A stretch of 35,388 nt of DNA from Shewanella sp. c952 (GTDB lineage Bacteria > Pseudomonadota > Gammaproteobacteria > Enterobacterales > Shewanellaceae): the NCBI RefSeq assembly GCF_019654975.1, contig NZ_BPEW01000043.1:1-35388 (forward strand). The letters are read 5' to 3'. Both the position numbers and the translations under genes were made by a program. Under the pieces are notes generated by a model, which worked only from the letters and a program-made list of their open reading frames with translations, made no database searches and was not told the DNA's origin. This document shows positions 1 through 8,605 of this stretch, one piece after another; positions within the stretch are counted from its first letter, which is position 1; each line of letters starts with the position of its first letter.

Positions 1-522
1 AGCTATTTTCTCGATTATTAACTTATACTGATTTTCGATAGATGGGGCGTGAATATCTATCGTTAATATATCTAAAAATTCTTCTAGATCATTATCCGTA
101 AGATTAAGCTCTTCATAAATACAATAAGTGACCTTTTGTTTTTTACCAGCATCATCTTTTTCAGTTTTACTATAAGTTAAGAAATTACTCTTGAGGCTTG
201 CACATGACAACGACTGTAGTTTTTCATGCCCTGACTCATAATGACCATATAAATGATACTTAACATCGCTATTACGGTTTTCTGCAAAATGACGAAGCAT
301 GAGTGTTATCGGTTTTTTTATAACAGAATGATTATATTCAGTTTTTGCGTAATACTTACATTAAATAGCGCTAGTTTCATCAGCAGTAACAACATCAATG
401 TCTTCAATTCCTTCAATACAAACTAACGTATTAGATTCTTCCTGTTGTAAAAGCTCAAGAATAGTTTTATCAAATTGATAAAAATACCCAGTGATTGTAT
501 CGATTGCTTCTCTAGTAGACAT
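1..522 (-). pseudogene. Cap4/DUF4297-like nuclease-domain protein, N-terminal part, interrupted by an in-frame stop and cut by the window edge
   Basis: Reading leftwards, an ATG at 520-522 with an AAGGA ribosome site 8 bases upstream opens a frame that stays in register to base 1, except for one TAA at 361-363. The first 53 residues include GYFYQFD and EGIEDIDVV. After the stop the same frame continues with CKYYAKTEYNHSV and then KPITLMLRHF. The pattern E-D-x-D, about ten residues, then [stop]-C-K-Y-Y resembles a PD-(D/E)xK nuclease core ending in QxK, as in Cap4/DUF4297 N-terminal domains of anti-phage proteins. That family assignment is from memory of motif shape. TAA differs from the Gln codon CAA by one transition. 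No Met follows the stop for about 20 residues, so the gene is probably inactive. The C-terminal part lies outside the window. Confidence 0.5.
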
Positions 523-1355
523 GAATGCTAATCCTTGCAAAGGGCTTCCAACAGCTTATTCATTAGTCGCTCGATAACGTTCTCGGCAACTAGTTATTTT
601 TTGAACACGTTATCACTGCTAAGGTGTTGCTGTAAATAGATATTTTCTACATTTAGACTACTATAACTGCTTGGCTGGCAGCGGAGAAAGAGAGCCTAGG
701 GTGTTCAATGGACCCGTGTATCGCTTTTTTGCATTTTCCATAAGGCTGATTTTTATAGGCTTTGTAAAATGTTAAAAAGTTATCGATGCCTAGCAGGACC
801 GTTTTTGGCATCTTTATTTGCGCCACAATAGGTGTTTTTACTCACCTTTAGTTATACCGGTGTAAAGACACATCATGAAATCAACCTACATGAGAATACG
901 TCATCCACGTTTAATCTTAAACTAACCAATTGGAGGGCATTACCGTGCTAAAAGCTTTACTACTACAGTACAAATTAAAACACCAATTATCCAAGTGCAG
1001 ATACGGCCGTGACCGTCCATGACATGGACGTCATGGCCGAGCTTCCAAGGATGGACTTGCAGCGTGTCACGGCAGTGTCTGCACATGCGTCCGCTACAGG
1101 CAATTAGCAATGATGCAGCCACAATCAGGAACTTGCAGCTTAGGAACACAACTCAAAAATCTAATCAGTCTTCATTTAAGACCAACTAACTTGGGCGCAA
1201 AATGAGTCAAGCCCCCTCACCTATTTACACAAATTGATTATAAATATCTATGCTTTAAAAAACTGTTCGCTAAAGGACACTCAATGGATATTGGTACTCA
1301 GAAATGTTGCAGGTATTCAAAAGGGAAACAAACGCTTTGCCCTAAACAGCGCCCA
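523..1355. other. Non-coding accessory stretch
   Basis: About 830 bases without a convincing gene. The open frames here are short, lack good ribosome sites, or lie across the palindromic element at 995-1084. An 8-base inverted repeat (GATAACGT at 573-580, ACGTTATC at 607-614) lies just upstream of the broken nuclease-like gene. A GGAGGG-preceded GTG at 945 opens only 25 codons. The stretch looks like the eroded edge of an accessory region next to the conserved ybiT gene. Confidence 0.5.
995..1084. repeat. Large imperfect palindromic element (candidate dispersed intergenic repeat)
   Basis: The outer arms 995-1013 and 1066-1084 are inverted copies matching at 17 of 19 positions. Inside lies a perfect 8-base inverted repeat with a single-base centre (CGTCCATG at 1014-1021, CATGGACG at 1023-1030), with extended partial complementarity over 1005-1038. 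The core is more GC-rich than the surrounding AT-rich DNA. It could fold into a cruciform or long hairpin. I believe similar palindromic intergenic repeats occur in Shewanella, but no second copy exists in this window, so repeat status is inference. Confidence 0.45.
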
Positions 1356-1383
1356 CAAAAAAGCCCGACATCATCGGGCTTTT
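1356..1383 (-). terminator. Rho-independent terminator of ybiT
   Basis: A 9-base stem (AAAGCCCGA / TCGGGCTTT) around a short loop, followed on the minus strand by a T-run. It lies 23 bases past the ybiT stop codon. Confidence 0.85.
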
Positions 1384-1406
1384 AGTCAAAAGTAATGTTT
1401 AAAGGA

Positions 1407-3002
1407 TTAACCTTCAACAACACCTTTGCTGACTAGGAACTCATCGTATGTGCCTTTGAAATCATTTACACCATTTGGTGTGATCTCAATAATACGGTTA
1501 GCCAGTGATGATACGAATGCACGGTCATGACTAACAAACAGCAATGTACCTTCATACATCTCAAGTGCGTTGTTGAGCGACTCAATTGATTCCATATCCA
1601 TGTGGTTGGTTGGCTCATCAAGTAGCAAGATGTTTGGCTTTTGCATAATAAGCTTACCGAACAACATACGACCCTTTTCACCACCTGAAAGCACTTTGAC
1701 TGACTTTTTAATATCGTCAGAGCCAAATAGCATACGGCCTAAGTAACCACGTACAGATTGGTCGTCATCTTCTGGCTTGCGCCACTGGCTCATCCACTCA
1801 AACAAAGTCATTTCGTTTTCGAAATCTGACTCATGATCCTGCGCGTAGTAACCAATCGATGAGTTTTCAGACCATTGAATAGTACCGCTATCTTGCGGGA
1901 TATCGTGTACTAGTGTACGTAACAAAGTGGTTTTACCCACGCCGTTATCACCTAAGATTGCAATGCGTTCGCCCACTTCAGCAATAAGGTTAAGGTCTTT
2001 AAACAACGACTCATCAAAGCCTTTGCTTAGCTCTTCAACGATTAACGCGTTACGGAACAATTTCTTCTCTTGCTCGAAACGGATAAACGGGTTCACACGG
2101 CTAGAAGCTTTAACTTCATCAAGCTTAATCTTGTCGATTAGCTTAGCACGCGATGTGGCTTGCTTGGCCTTAGATGCGTTAGCAGAGAAACGTGCTACGA
2201 AGCCTTGAAGCTCAGCAATCTGTGCTTTCTTCTTAGCGTTGTCAGACATCAAGCGCTCACGCGACTGTTGTGCAGCCATCATGTACTCATCGTAATTACC
2301 CGGGAATACGCGGATATCACCGTAATCCAAGTCAGCCATGTGAGTACATACAGAGTTCAAGAAATATCTATCGTGCGAGATGATAATCATGGTGCTGTTA
2401 CGTTGGTTCAGCATCTCTTGCAACCAACGAATAGTGTCGATGTCCAAGTTGTTGGTGGGTTCGTCAAGTAGCAGAACATCAGGATCTGAGAATAGCGCCT
2501 GTGCCAATAGCACTCGTAGCTTAAAGCCCGGTGCGATTTCGCTCATTAAGCCAAAGTGCTGGTCAACACCAATACCTACGCCCATTAGCAGTTCGCCAGC
2601 GCGAGATTCAGCGGTGTAACCGTCCATCTCAGCAAATTCCATCTCAAGATCGGCAACTTTAATGCCGTCTTCTTCAGTCATTTCAGGCAGAGAGTAAATA
2701 CGATCTCGTTCTTTCTTCACTTCCCAAAGCTCAGCGTGTCCCATGATCACAGTATCAACCACGTTGAACTCTTCGTAACCAAACTGGTTCTGGCTCAACT
2801 TACCTAAACGCTCATTCACATCTAATGAAACGTTACCTGAAGTTGGCTCAAGATCACCGGCAAGGATCTTCATAAAGGTCGATTTACCACAACCGTTGGC
2901 GCCGATTAAACCGTAACGGTTGCCGCCGCCAAACTTAATTGAGATGTTTTCAAACAGTGGCTTAGAGCCAAACTGCATGGTGATGTTAGCTGTAGTAATC
3001 AA
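1407..3002 (-). CDS. ybiT: ABC-F family ATPase YbiT
   Basis: A soluble ABC-F protein with two ATP-binding domains and no membrane segments. The family binds ribosomes and modulates translation, but the exact role of YbiT is not settled. Domain 1 has Walker A GANGCGKST near residues 34-42 and Walker B LLLDEPTNNLD followed by IISHDR. The basic linker (KKKAQIAELQ, SANASKAKQATSRAK) is typical of the family. Domain 2 has GDNGVGKTT, LSGGEKGR and LLLDEPTNHMD. The sequence follows E. coli YbiT closely along its length. The frame extends to an ATG at 3083, but the TTG at 3000-3002 gives LITTANITMQFG, matching the usual start of about 530 residues, and has a GCGGA-type ribosome site, so I place the start there (531 residues). 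Confidence 0.93.
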   Translation of the reverse strand: MITTANITMQFGSKPLFENISIKFGGGNRYGLIGANGCGKSTFMKILAGDLEPTSGNVSLDVNERLGKLSQNQFGYEEFNVVDTVIMGHAELWEVKKERDRIYSLPEMTEEDGIKVADLEMEFAEMDGYTAESRAGELLMGVGIGVDQHFGLMSEIAPGFKLRVLLAQALFSDPDVLLLDEPTNNLDIDTIRWLQEMLNQRNSTMIIISHDRYFLNSVCTHMADLDYGDIRVFPGNYDEYMMAAQQSRERLMSDNAKKKAQIAELQGFVARFSANASKAKQATSRAKLIDKIKLDEVKASSRVNPFIRFEQEKKLFRNALIVEELSKGFDESLFKDLNLIAEVGERIAILGDNGVGKTTLLRTLVHDIPQDSGTIQWSENSSIGYYAQDHESDFENEMTLFEWMSQWRKPEDDDQSVRGYLGRMLFGSDDIKKSVKVLSGGEKGRMLFGKLIMQKPNILLLDEPTNHMDMESIESLNNALEMYEGTLLFVSHDRAFVSSLANRIIEITPNGVNDFKGTYDEFLVSKGVVEG

Positions 3003-3257
3003 AGTGACATTCCGCTTTTGGTTATATGACTTAAAGAGATCATAGATAAAACAAAAACCAGTAAATCGAGTAGAGTGCTTCACTCCACCTCAACTTACTG
3101 GTCGAAGACTCACGCAAGTGGGCGTACAGCCTATAAAATTAAGCGCGATACTATAGCATTCTAGCCTAAATTATCAACTGCGATCGTCCTCAGCTGATGA
3201 GATCGCTATTAAAAAGTTGGCTATAGCTGAAATCAGCTTTTATCTCTGTCTATATCG

Positions 3258-5501
3258 TTAAACCAGCTTTACATTACGCAGTCTATTTGCATTGCTGACC
3301 ACAGTGAGTGATGACAGCGCCATCGCGGCGCCAGCCACTACAGGGCTTAGCAATAAACCGGTAAATGGAAACAACACGCCAGCCGCAAGCGGGATCCCTA
3401 AACTGTTATAAATAAAGGCGCCAAATAAGTTTTGTTTAATGTTTCTCATGCTTGCTTTTGCAAGCATGAGGGTCTCTGCGACCACCATTAATCTTGCTGA
3501 CAATAGGGTAAAATCTGCGCTTTCGATGGCGATATCCGTACCACTGCCCATGGCAAGGCCAATATCCGCACTCATTAATGCAGGCGCATCATTGATGCCA
3601 TCACCCACCATGGCAACCACCTCACCCTTTTGTTGCAGCTCTAGCACCTTTTGCTGTTTCTGCTCAGGTAACACATTGGCAAATACTGTACTAATGCCAA
3701 CTATATCTGCCACAGCATTGGCTGTTTGTTGATTATCGCCAGTTAATAGCACCACCTTGAGGCCACTGTTTTTCATTGCGCTTATGGCTGCAACAGCATC
3801 CTCTTTGATTGGGTCGCTTATTGCGATGATGGCGACTAAAAGCTTATTTCTAGCGACAAATACCGGGGTTTTACCTAAGCGAGTTAACCGAGATATATGC
3901 GGTTGGTGGGCAGAGACATCATCGGTACCGATATGCTGCATTAAGCTCAGATTACCAATCGCGTATTGTGCGCCCTTTACCTTGCCTGTAATACCTCGCC
4001 CTTGTAGGTTAGTAAATAGCTCAGGCTCTGCCAGTATCGCATTCGACTGTTTGGCTTTGGTTAAAATTGCACTCGCGAGCGGATGTTCAGAATGTTGTTC
4101 TAACGCGGCAACATCACTGAGAAGGCTTTGTTCATCCATTTGTGGCTGTAGCATAATAAATTCGGTCACCTGCGGCGCACCTTGAGTAACCGTGCCGGTT
4201 TTATCTAGCACTACGGTTGTGACTTTACTGGCGGTTTGCAACGCCTCGCCATTTCTAACCAGCACTCCCATTTTTGCAGCACGTCCCACAGACGCCATGA
4301 TCGACATAGGAGTTGCTAGCCCAAGTGCACAGGGGCACGCAATAATAAGCACACTAGTGAGCACGACTAACGCATGTGACAATGCTGGTGCTGGGCCTGC
4401 TAGGTACCAAACAATGGCGCTTATCAGTGCGATAACGATCACTGCTGGTACAAAGTAGGCGGATATTTTGTCGGTTAAACGGCCAATCGGCATTTTAGAT
4501 GTTTGCGCCTGCTGTACTAGCTCGATAATTTTGGCCAGTTTAGTGTCTTTCTCTCCAGCCATCACGCGGTAGATAAGACTGCCATTACCATTAACAGTAC
4601 CCGCATTAACACTGTCACCCTCAGCTTTGTGCACTGGCACTGGCTCGCCGGTTAGCATCGATTCATTGATCAATGTTTGTCCGCTAACAATCTCGCCATC
4701 GAGTGCCACTTTGGCGCCGGGTCTTAAGCGTAACTTATCGCCTAGCTTAATTTGGTTTATCTCAACCTCCTCATCGCCTGCATCGGTTATCCGAATTACG
4801 GTGTTGGCTTGCATACCTAGTAAGCGCTGCACCGCTTCACTGGTTTTTCCTCGGGCTCTAAGCTCCAGAGCATGGCCGAGGTTGATCAAGCCCAAGATCA
4901 TCACGCTCGCTTCAAAATAGACATGACGCGTATCTGCAGGAAACCATTGCGGCGCAGTGACCACCAGCATTGAATAAACCCATGCAGCGCTGGTACCGAG
5001 TGCAATTAAGGTGTCCATGTTCGCGCTGCGCGCTTTTATGGCGCGCCACATGCCTTGATAGAAATGCCGTCCAGTGGTTGCCATTACCAGTAACGTCACT
5101 AAGCCAACAATGGCCCAACTTAGTTGCTGGGTCGGGCTATTGACCATCATCTCGCCGCCAAGTAAGCCCCACAACATTAATGGCACGCCTAAGCCAAGGC
5201 CGATGGCAGCTTGAATAATGCGAACTTTATACTCTTTTGCTTCATCGCGCTGTTTCTGCTGTGCGCCTTTGCGTGGATCTATTAGCAGCTCTGCTTCATA
5301 GCCAACGGCTACAACCAAGGCAATCGCTTTGTCTGTCGTTATCTCACCGAAGACCTGCACTTGCTTGTCAGCTAAATTGACTCTAGCGCTAATATCAGCA
5401 TTTAGTTTTGTTTGGTTATTAGCCTGCGTAAACGCTGATTCGATTTTGGCGACACAGCTTGCACAGCTCATACTGGGCACATAGAGAGTGATTGATTGCA
5501 T
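3258..5501 (-). CDS. copA: Copper-exporting P1B-type ATPase CopA
   Basis: An inner-membrane ATPase that exports Cu(I) from the cytoplasm. It has one N-terminal heavy-metal-associated domain with CxxC at residues 13-16 (MSCASCV), then paired membrane segments before and after the actuator domain (LTGEP at 283-287). The transmembrane metal site is CPC at 389-391, the phosphorylated Asp is D433 in DKTGT, SEHP is at 471-474, TGDN at 587-590 and GDGIND at 633-638. Length 747 is normal for the single-domain form. It has a GGAG ribosome site. It is divergent from cueR across a MerR-type promoter, which fits copper induction. The CPC motif and CueR neighbour favour Cu/Ag over Zn/Cd. Confidence 0.95.
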   Translation of the reverse strand: MQSITLYVPSMSCASCVAKIESAFTQANNQTKLNADISARVNLADKQVQVFGEITTDKAIALVVAVGYEAELLIDPRKGAQQKQRDEAKEYKVRIIQAAIGLGLGVPLMLWGLLGGEMMVNSPTQQLSWAIVGLVTLLVMATTGRHFYQGMWRAIKARSANMDTLIALGTSAAWVYSMLVVTAPQWFPADTRHVYFEASVMILGLINLGHALELRARGKTSEAVQRLLGMQANTVIRITDAGDEEVEINQIKLGDKLRLRPGAKVALDGEIVSGQTLINESMLTGEPVPVHKAEGDSVNAGTVNGNGSLIYRVMAGEKDTKLAKIIELVQQAQTSKMPIGRLTDKISAYFVPAVIVIALISAIVWYLAGPAPALSHALVVLTSVLIIACPCALGLATPMSIMASVGRAAKMGVLVRNGEALQTASKVTTVVLDKTGTVTQGAPQVTEFIMLQPQMDEQSLLSDVAALEQHSEHPLASAILTKAKQSNAILAEPELFTNLQGRGITGKVKGAQYAIGNLSLMQHIGTDDVSAHQPHISRLTRLGKTPVFVARNKLLVAIIAISDPIKEDAVAAISAMKNSGLKVVLLTGDNQQTANAVADIVGISTVFANVLPEQKQQKVLELQQKGEVVAMVGDGINDAPALMSADIGLAMGSGTDIAIESADFTLLSARLMVVAETLMLAKASMRNIKQNLFGAFIYNSLGIPLAAGVLFPFTGLLLSPVVAGAAMALSSLTVVSNANRLRNVKLV

Positions 5502-5546
5502 AATTCTGCTCCAGATCTGGTTAATATTTGAACCTTTGATGTATTA

Positions 5547-5577
5547 AGCGTAATGTCTCCCATTAGGGGAGAGTCAA
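5547..5577 (-). promoter_or_regulatory. CueR-type (MerR family) promoter of copA
   Basis: On the minus strand, -35 TTGACT (5572-5577) and -10 TACGCT (5547-5552) are separated by 19 bases, the long spacer typical of MerR-activated promoters. Inside the spacer is a perfect dyad TCTCCC-ATTAG-GGGAGA (5556-5572), the position where CueR binds and untwists the DNA. The adjacent cueR gene supports the call. Confidence 0.85.
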
Positions 5578-5611
5578 ACATCAATGCAATTTATTTTTGA
5601 GTGAGGCAATA

Positions 5612-6001
5612 ATGAAGATAGGCACTGTGGCAAAGCTGACTAATTTGTCAGTAAAAAGCATACGCTACTACCATGATATCGGCTTGGTAGAGGCGGTAAA
5701 AAATGATAACGGTTATCGAGAGTATGCCCAAGCACAAGTGGATGCTTTAGGTTTTATACAACATTGTCGCGCACTGGGTTTTACTCTAGAAGATTGTAAA
5801 GCGCTGCTCGATTTACAGCAAGATGGCCAGCGTAACGCTGCCGATGTGAAAGTGTTAGCGCAACATCACCTTGAGGATGTAGAGCAAAGGATTGCTCACC
5901 TGACTAATTTGAAAAACCAGCTGCAGCATTTAATACATGACTGTAAAGGCGGGCAACAACCCAACTGCGCTATTTTAAAGGGGCTGAACCCTGCCCCTTA
6001 A
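5612..6001 (+). CDS. cueR: Copper-responsive MerR family regulator CueR
   Basis: A cytoplasmic transcription activator that senses Cu(I) and induces copA. The N-terminal winged helix-turn-helix reads MKIGTVAKLTNLSVKSIRYY, followed by the dimerisation helix. A C-terminal metal loop has two cysteines seven residues apart (CKGGQQPNC), the CueR spacing for a +1 metal ion. A TTG at 5597 would add five residues, but the ATG at 5612 has a GAGG ribosome site at good distance and gives the usual start, 129 residues. It ends 17 bases from the stop of the convergent S9-family gene, with only a weak imperfect hairpin between them. Confidence 0.9.
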   Translation: MKIGTVAKLTNLSVKSIRYYHDIGLVEAVKNDNGYREYAQAQVDALGFIQHCRALGFTLEDCKALLDLQQDGQRNAADVKVLAQHHLEDVEQRIAHLTNLKNQLQHLIHDCKGGQQPNCAILKGLNPAP

Positions 6002-6018
6002 CCATTTAGCGGGTATAG

Positions 6019-8073
6019 TTACCTGCGCTTTAAGTTAGCGATGTTCTCAATGATAAGCGTTGGTGTTTTTCCTGCGGGCTTAAAACCAAACACCTGGCCA
6101 TAGAAAGATAACTCAGATTCGAGTGCTCGCTTTTTGCTTTCAGGAGAGACGCGATTAGCGGCATCGTCATTGAACTCTATGTAGGCGACCGGCGTTCCTT
6201 TGCGTTTGACCGCATTATAAAGCTGCAATGTTTGCTCGGCGGGGATCAATGAGTCATTCACCCCTTGAATTAGCAGCAAAGGCTCATTTATCCCAGCTAG
6301 ATTATTCATTGCCGAACGCAGCTTATAGTTATCGATTGTTCCAATCAGCCTTTCTAAATAGTTACTTTCAAACTTATTGGAATCCCGTCTAAATGACTGG
6401 GCGTCACTAATGCCAGAGTAACTCACCGCCGCACCAAAAGTACTGTAATAAGCAACCGCTGACAGTGCGGTAAAGCCACCCGCCCGTGAACCTCTAATCG
6501 CCAGCTTACGGCCGTCTACATCACCTCTATTAACGAGGAAACCCGCAGCGCGCACAGCATCTTCTACATCCGAACGCCCCCACTTGCCATATAAACTATT
6601 GCGGTAATCTCTGCCAAAGCCAGTGCTGCCACGATAGTTAAGATCAAAAACGGCGAAGCCGCGGCTGGTCCAATACTGAATATCACGCCTAAATACTCGA
6701 CTTGCTTGCGCGGTAGGGCCGCGGTGCAGAAACATCACTAGTGGCGGCTCTTGTCCTGCTGGCGCTTGAAAATTGGGGTTCTCTGGTTTGTAAAAATAGC
6801 CGTACGCGGTATCACGATCGCCAGTTTTAAAACTAACGCTTTCAGCTCTTGAGATAAAGTTGGGGTCCATAACCGCCAGGTTTGGCGCATACATCAGATG
6901 TGCAGCGCGACCTTGCACTTTATAAATCCCTTTTTCAGGCGTCGCTTTAGAACCTACAAAAATCACCCCGTCATCGCTTTTGGTGACATAAGCGATATCA
7001 GCAAAATCAACCGCGATAGGTTCTGTCACGCCACTTTCGGTATCGATTCGAACTAAGCCTGCTTCCCCTTCGTGGTTGTAACTTGCAACTATCGTCAAAT
7101 CACTTTCAAAGGCATAGTTGTGATTACCTAGATGCCAATCAGCAACGGCAAACTCCCCTTCCTGTGCCAGTACGATTTCAGCTTGGCCAAACTCGTTTAA
7201 TCGATAAATGTTCCACCAATTAGTGTAATCGGCAACGAAGTACAGCTGCCCATTAGGGCTAAAAAGTGGCTGAGTAATCGAGCCTGACTGCTCCGTCGCC
7301 ACCTGCTTAACGTTAATGACAGCGCCTTTGTTATCGATATCGCCTAGCCATAATTGGGTGTTATCCCAAGGCATATTCGGATGCTGCCAGGTCACCCAGG
7401 CCAATTGAGTTTGATCAGGCGATAATACAGGGGTCGAGTAAAAATCAGCCCCAGTAGCCAGCACCTCGCCTTCATCGGCATAACTTAAATTAATGCCCAC
7501 CAGCTGATTAGTCACTTCACCAGCGCCTCGATGGTCTTCGCGAACACAAATTAAGCGGGAGGCTCTTGAGTTTGATATACAGTCAGCATGACGCGTTCCA
7601 GGGGGCGTTAATGCAAATGGCGTTTGATTGGGCGCAATGCGGTATAACAGTTGGTCAGAGTATTTAGTGGCAAACAAACTATTGCCAATAGCAACAAAGG
7701 GAGCGCCGCCATATTCGTGTACGCGGCTGCCTATATCAAAATTCGATGGGATGGCTTCAGTAACCGTGCCATTTTCTTCGATGCGTTGTACACCACGTCG
7801 CCCTTCATTACTTTCATCACGTATGGTGAAATAAATACTGCCGGTGGTAACTTGCAGCTCACCAATGCTGTCTGAGAGGTCGTATACGTGCTCCGCATCA
7901 ACCGGGGATGTCCAGCTACCATAATCAGCCACCTGAACCCCATCGGGCAGCGCTTCAGCAGCTGTGACTTTTGGCTGTTTTGTTGGCGAAACGTCACAAC
8001 CGGTAACGACCAATAACAAGGTAGCAGTTAATATCGATGCAAATATAAATCTCATTGGCCGCCTAGAAATCAT
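6019..8073 (-). CDS. S9 prolyl-oligopeptidase-family lipoprotein with degenerate active site
   Basis: An N-terminal signal with lipobox VVTGC (Cys26) suggests an outer- or inner-membrane lipoprotein facing the periplasm. Residues 60-400 look like the beta-propeller (SPDQTQLAWV, FSPNGQLYFV). Residues 420-665 are the alpha/beta-hydrolase domain (DLNYRGSTGFGRDYR, YGKWGRSDVEDAV). Three active-site motifs are altered: HGGP is HRGP (450-453), the nucleophile elbow GGSAGG is GSRAGG (528-533) with Arg530 where Ser is expected, and DEGHGF is DDAANR (636-641) with Ala639 where His is expected. Asp607 (GVNDSLIP) remains. The frame is intact over the full family length, so this looks like a maintained pseudoenzyme more than debris. 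Its function is unknown. An alternative start is Met7 (8055), which has AGGCGG just upstream. Confidence 0.85.
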   Translation of the reverse strand: MISRRPMRFIFASILTATLLLVVTGCDVSPTKQPKVTAAEALPDGVQVADYGSWTSPVDAEHVYDLSDSIGELQVTTGSIYFTIRDESNEGRRGVQRIEENGTVTEAIPSNFDIGSRVHEYGGAPFVAIGNSLFATKYSDQLLYRIAPNQTPFALTPPGTRHADCISNSRASRLICVREDHRGAGEVTNQLVGINLSYADEGEVLATGADFYSTPVLSPDQTQLAWVTWQHPNMPWDNTQLWLGDIDNKGAVINVKQVATEQSGSITQPLFSPNGQLYFVADYTNWWNIYRLNEFGQAEIVLAQEGEFAVADWHLGNHNYAFESDLTIVASYNHEGEAGLVRIDTESGVTEPIAVDFADIAYVTKSDDGVIFVGSKATPEKGIYKVQGRAAHLMYAPNLAVMDPNFISRAESVSFKTGDRDTAYGYFYKPENPNFQAPAGQEPPLVMFLHRGPTAQASRVFRRDIQYWTSRGFAVFDLNYRGSTGFGRDYRNSLYGKWGRSDVEDAVRAAGFLVNRGDVDGRKLAIRGSRAGGFTALSAVAYYSTFGAAVSYSGISDAQSFRRDSNKFESNYLERLIGTIDNYKLRSAMNNLAGINEPLLLIQGVNDSLIPAEQTLQLYNAVKRKGTPVAYIEFNDDAANRVSPESKKRALESELSFYGQVFGFKPAGKTPTLIIENIANLKRR

Positions 8074-8231
8074 ATGAGTGATGAAGTTGCTTTCAATCTT
8101 ATAGTGATGATAAAGCTAATGTGGCGATTATATCAACTGCATTAATAAAACGGCAATTAAATGTATTTAATCCAAAGAGATCTGTTGCTTGGTATTCAAT
8201 ATAAGGACTGTAATAATCGCAAACCTTTAAC

Positions 8232-8465
8232 TTAGGGTTGTTTGCGGCTGAACTTGCTCGTAAACCAGCGTATAACTTCAATTTGGGTGCGTTGTTTTAG
8301 GCCAAAGTAGATACATATCCACGGGGAGATTAAAATATACCAAGGAATAACGGCGGTGCTTCGTCCATTAAATATCAAATAAAAAAAGCCGAAATAGATC
8401 ACCAGCAGGCCGCAAGTGCCAACAATAAGCATCATCCATTTGGTCGTTTTTTCTAACCAGTCCAT
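8232..8465 (-). CDS. Small inner-membrane protein, unknown function
   Basis: A 77-residue protein with two predicted membrane spans (MMLIVGTCGLLVIYFGFFYL and a second around WYILISPWICIYFGL) and a basic C-terminus (FTSKFSRKQP). An AGGAG and a GGGG lie upstream of the ATG. I do not recognise a family. It sits alone between the S9-family gene and the Ile/Val operon terminator, with no evident partner. The overlapping frame at 8099-8281 has no such features. Confidence 0.65.
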   Translation of the reverse strand: MDWLEKTTKWMMLIVGTCGLLVIYFGFFYLIFNGRSTAVIPWYILISPWICIYFGLKQRTQIEVIRWFTSKFSRKQP

Positions 8466-8563
8466 CTAAACCCCACACTCCTTTAATAGCAACGTCTTGC
8501 TATATTATGGCCTATACCTTGGCTATAGTTCAATTGGCGTCCGTTCAGTCGCGCATATAGCCA

Positions 8564-8586
8564 TAAAAAAACGGGCCTAAGCCCGT
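8564..8586 (-). terminator. Terminator of the Ile/Val degradation operon
   Basis: A 6-base GC stem ACGGGC/GCCCGT with a 4-base loop, followed on the minus strand by seven T. It lies about 20 bases past the stop of the last operon gene. Confidence 0.85.
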
Positions 8587-8605
8587 TATTATGTTGAAGC
8601 AAAGA

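Noticed and set aside
940..1149. 69-codon minus-strand frame with many Cys and His
   Set aside because: It lies across the palindromic element, which explains the CRHCRD and HDVHVMDGHG pattern. No ribosome site or family resemblance.
6002..6035. Possible terminator between convergent cueR and the S9-family gene
   Set aside because: The stem GCGGGTA/TACCTGC has a mismatch and no T-run, so it is too weak to call.
8099..8281. 60-codon minus-strand frame
   Set aside because: It overlaps the better supported small membrane protein gene, has no hydrophobic or family signature and no good ribosome site.
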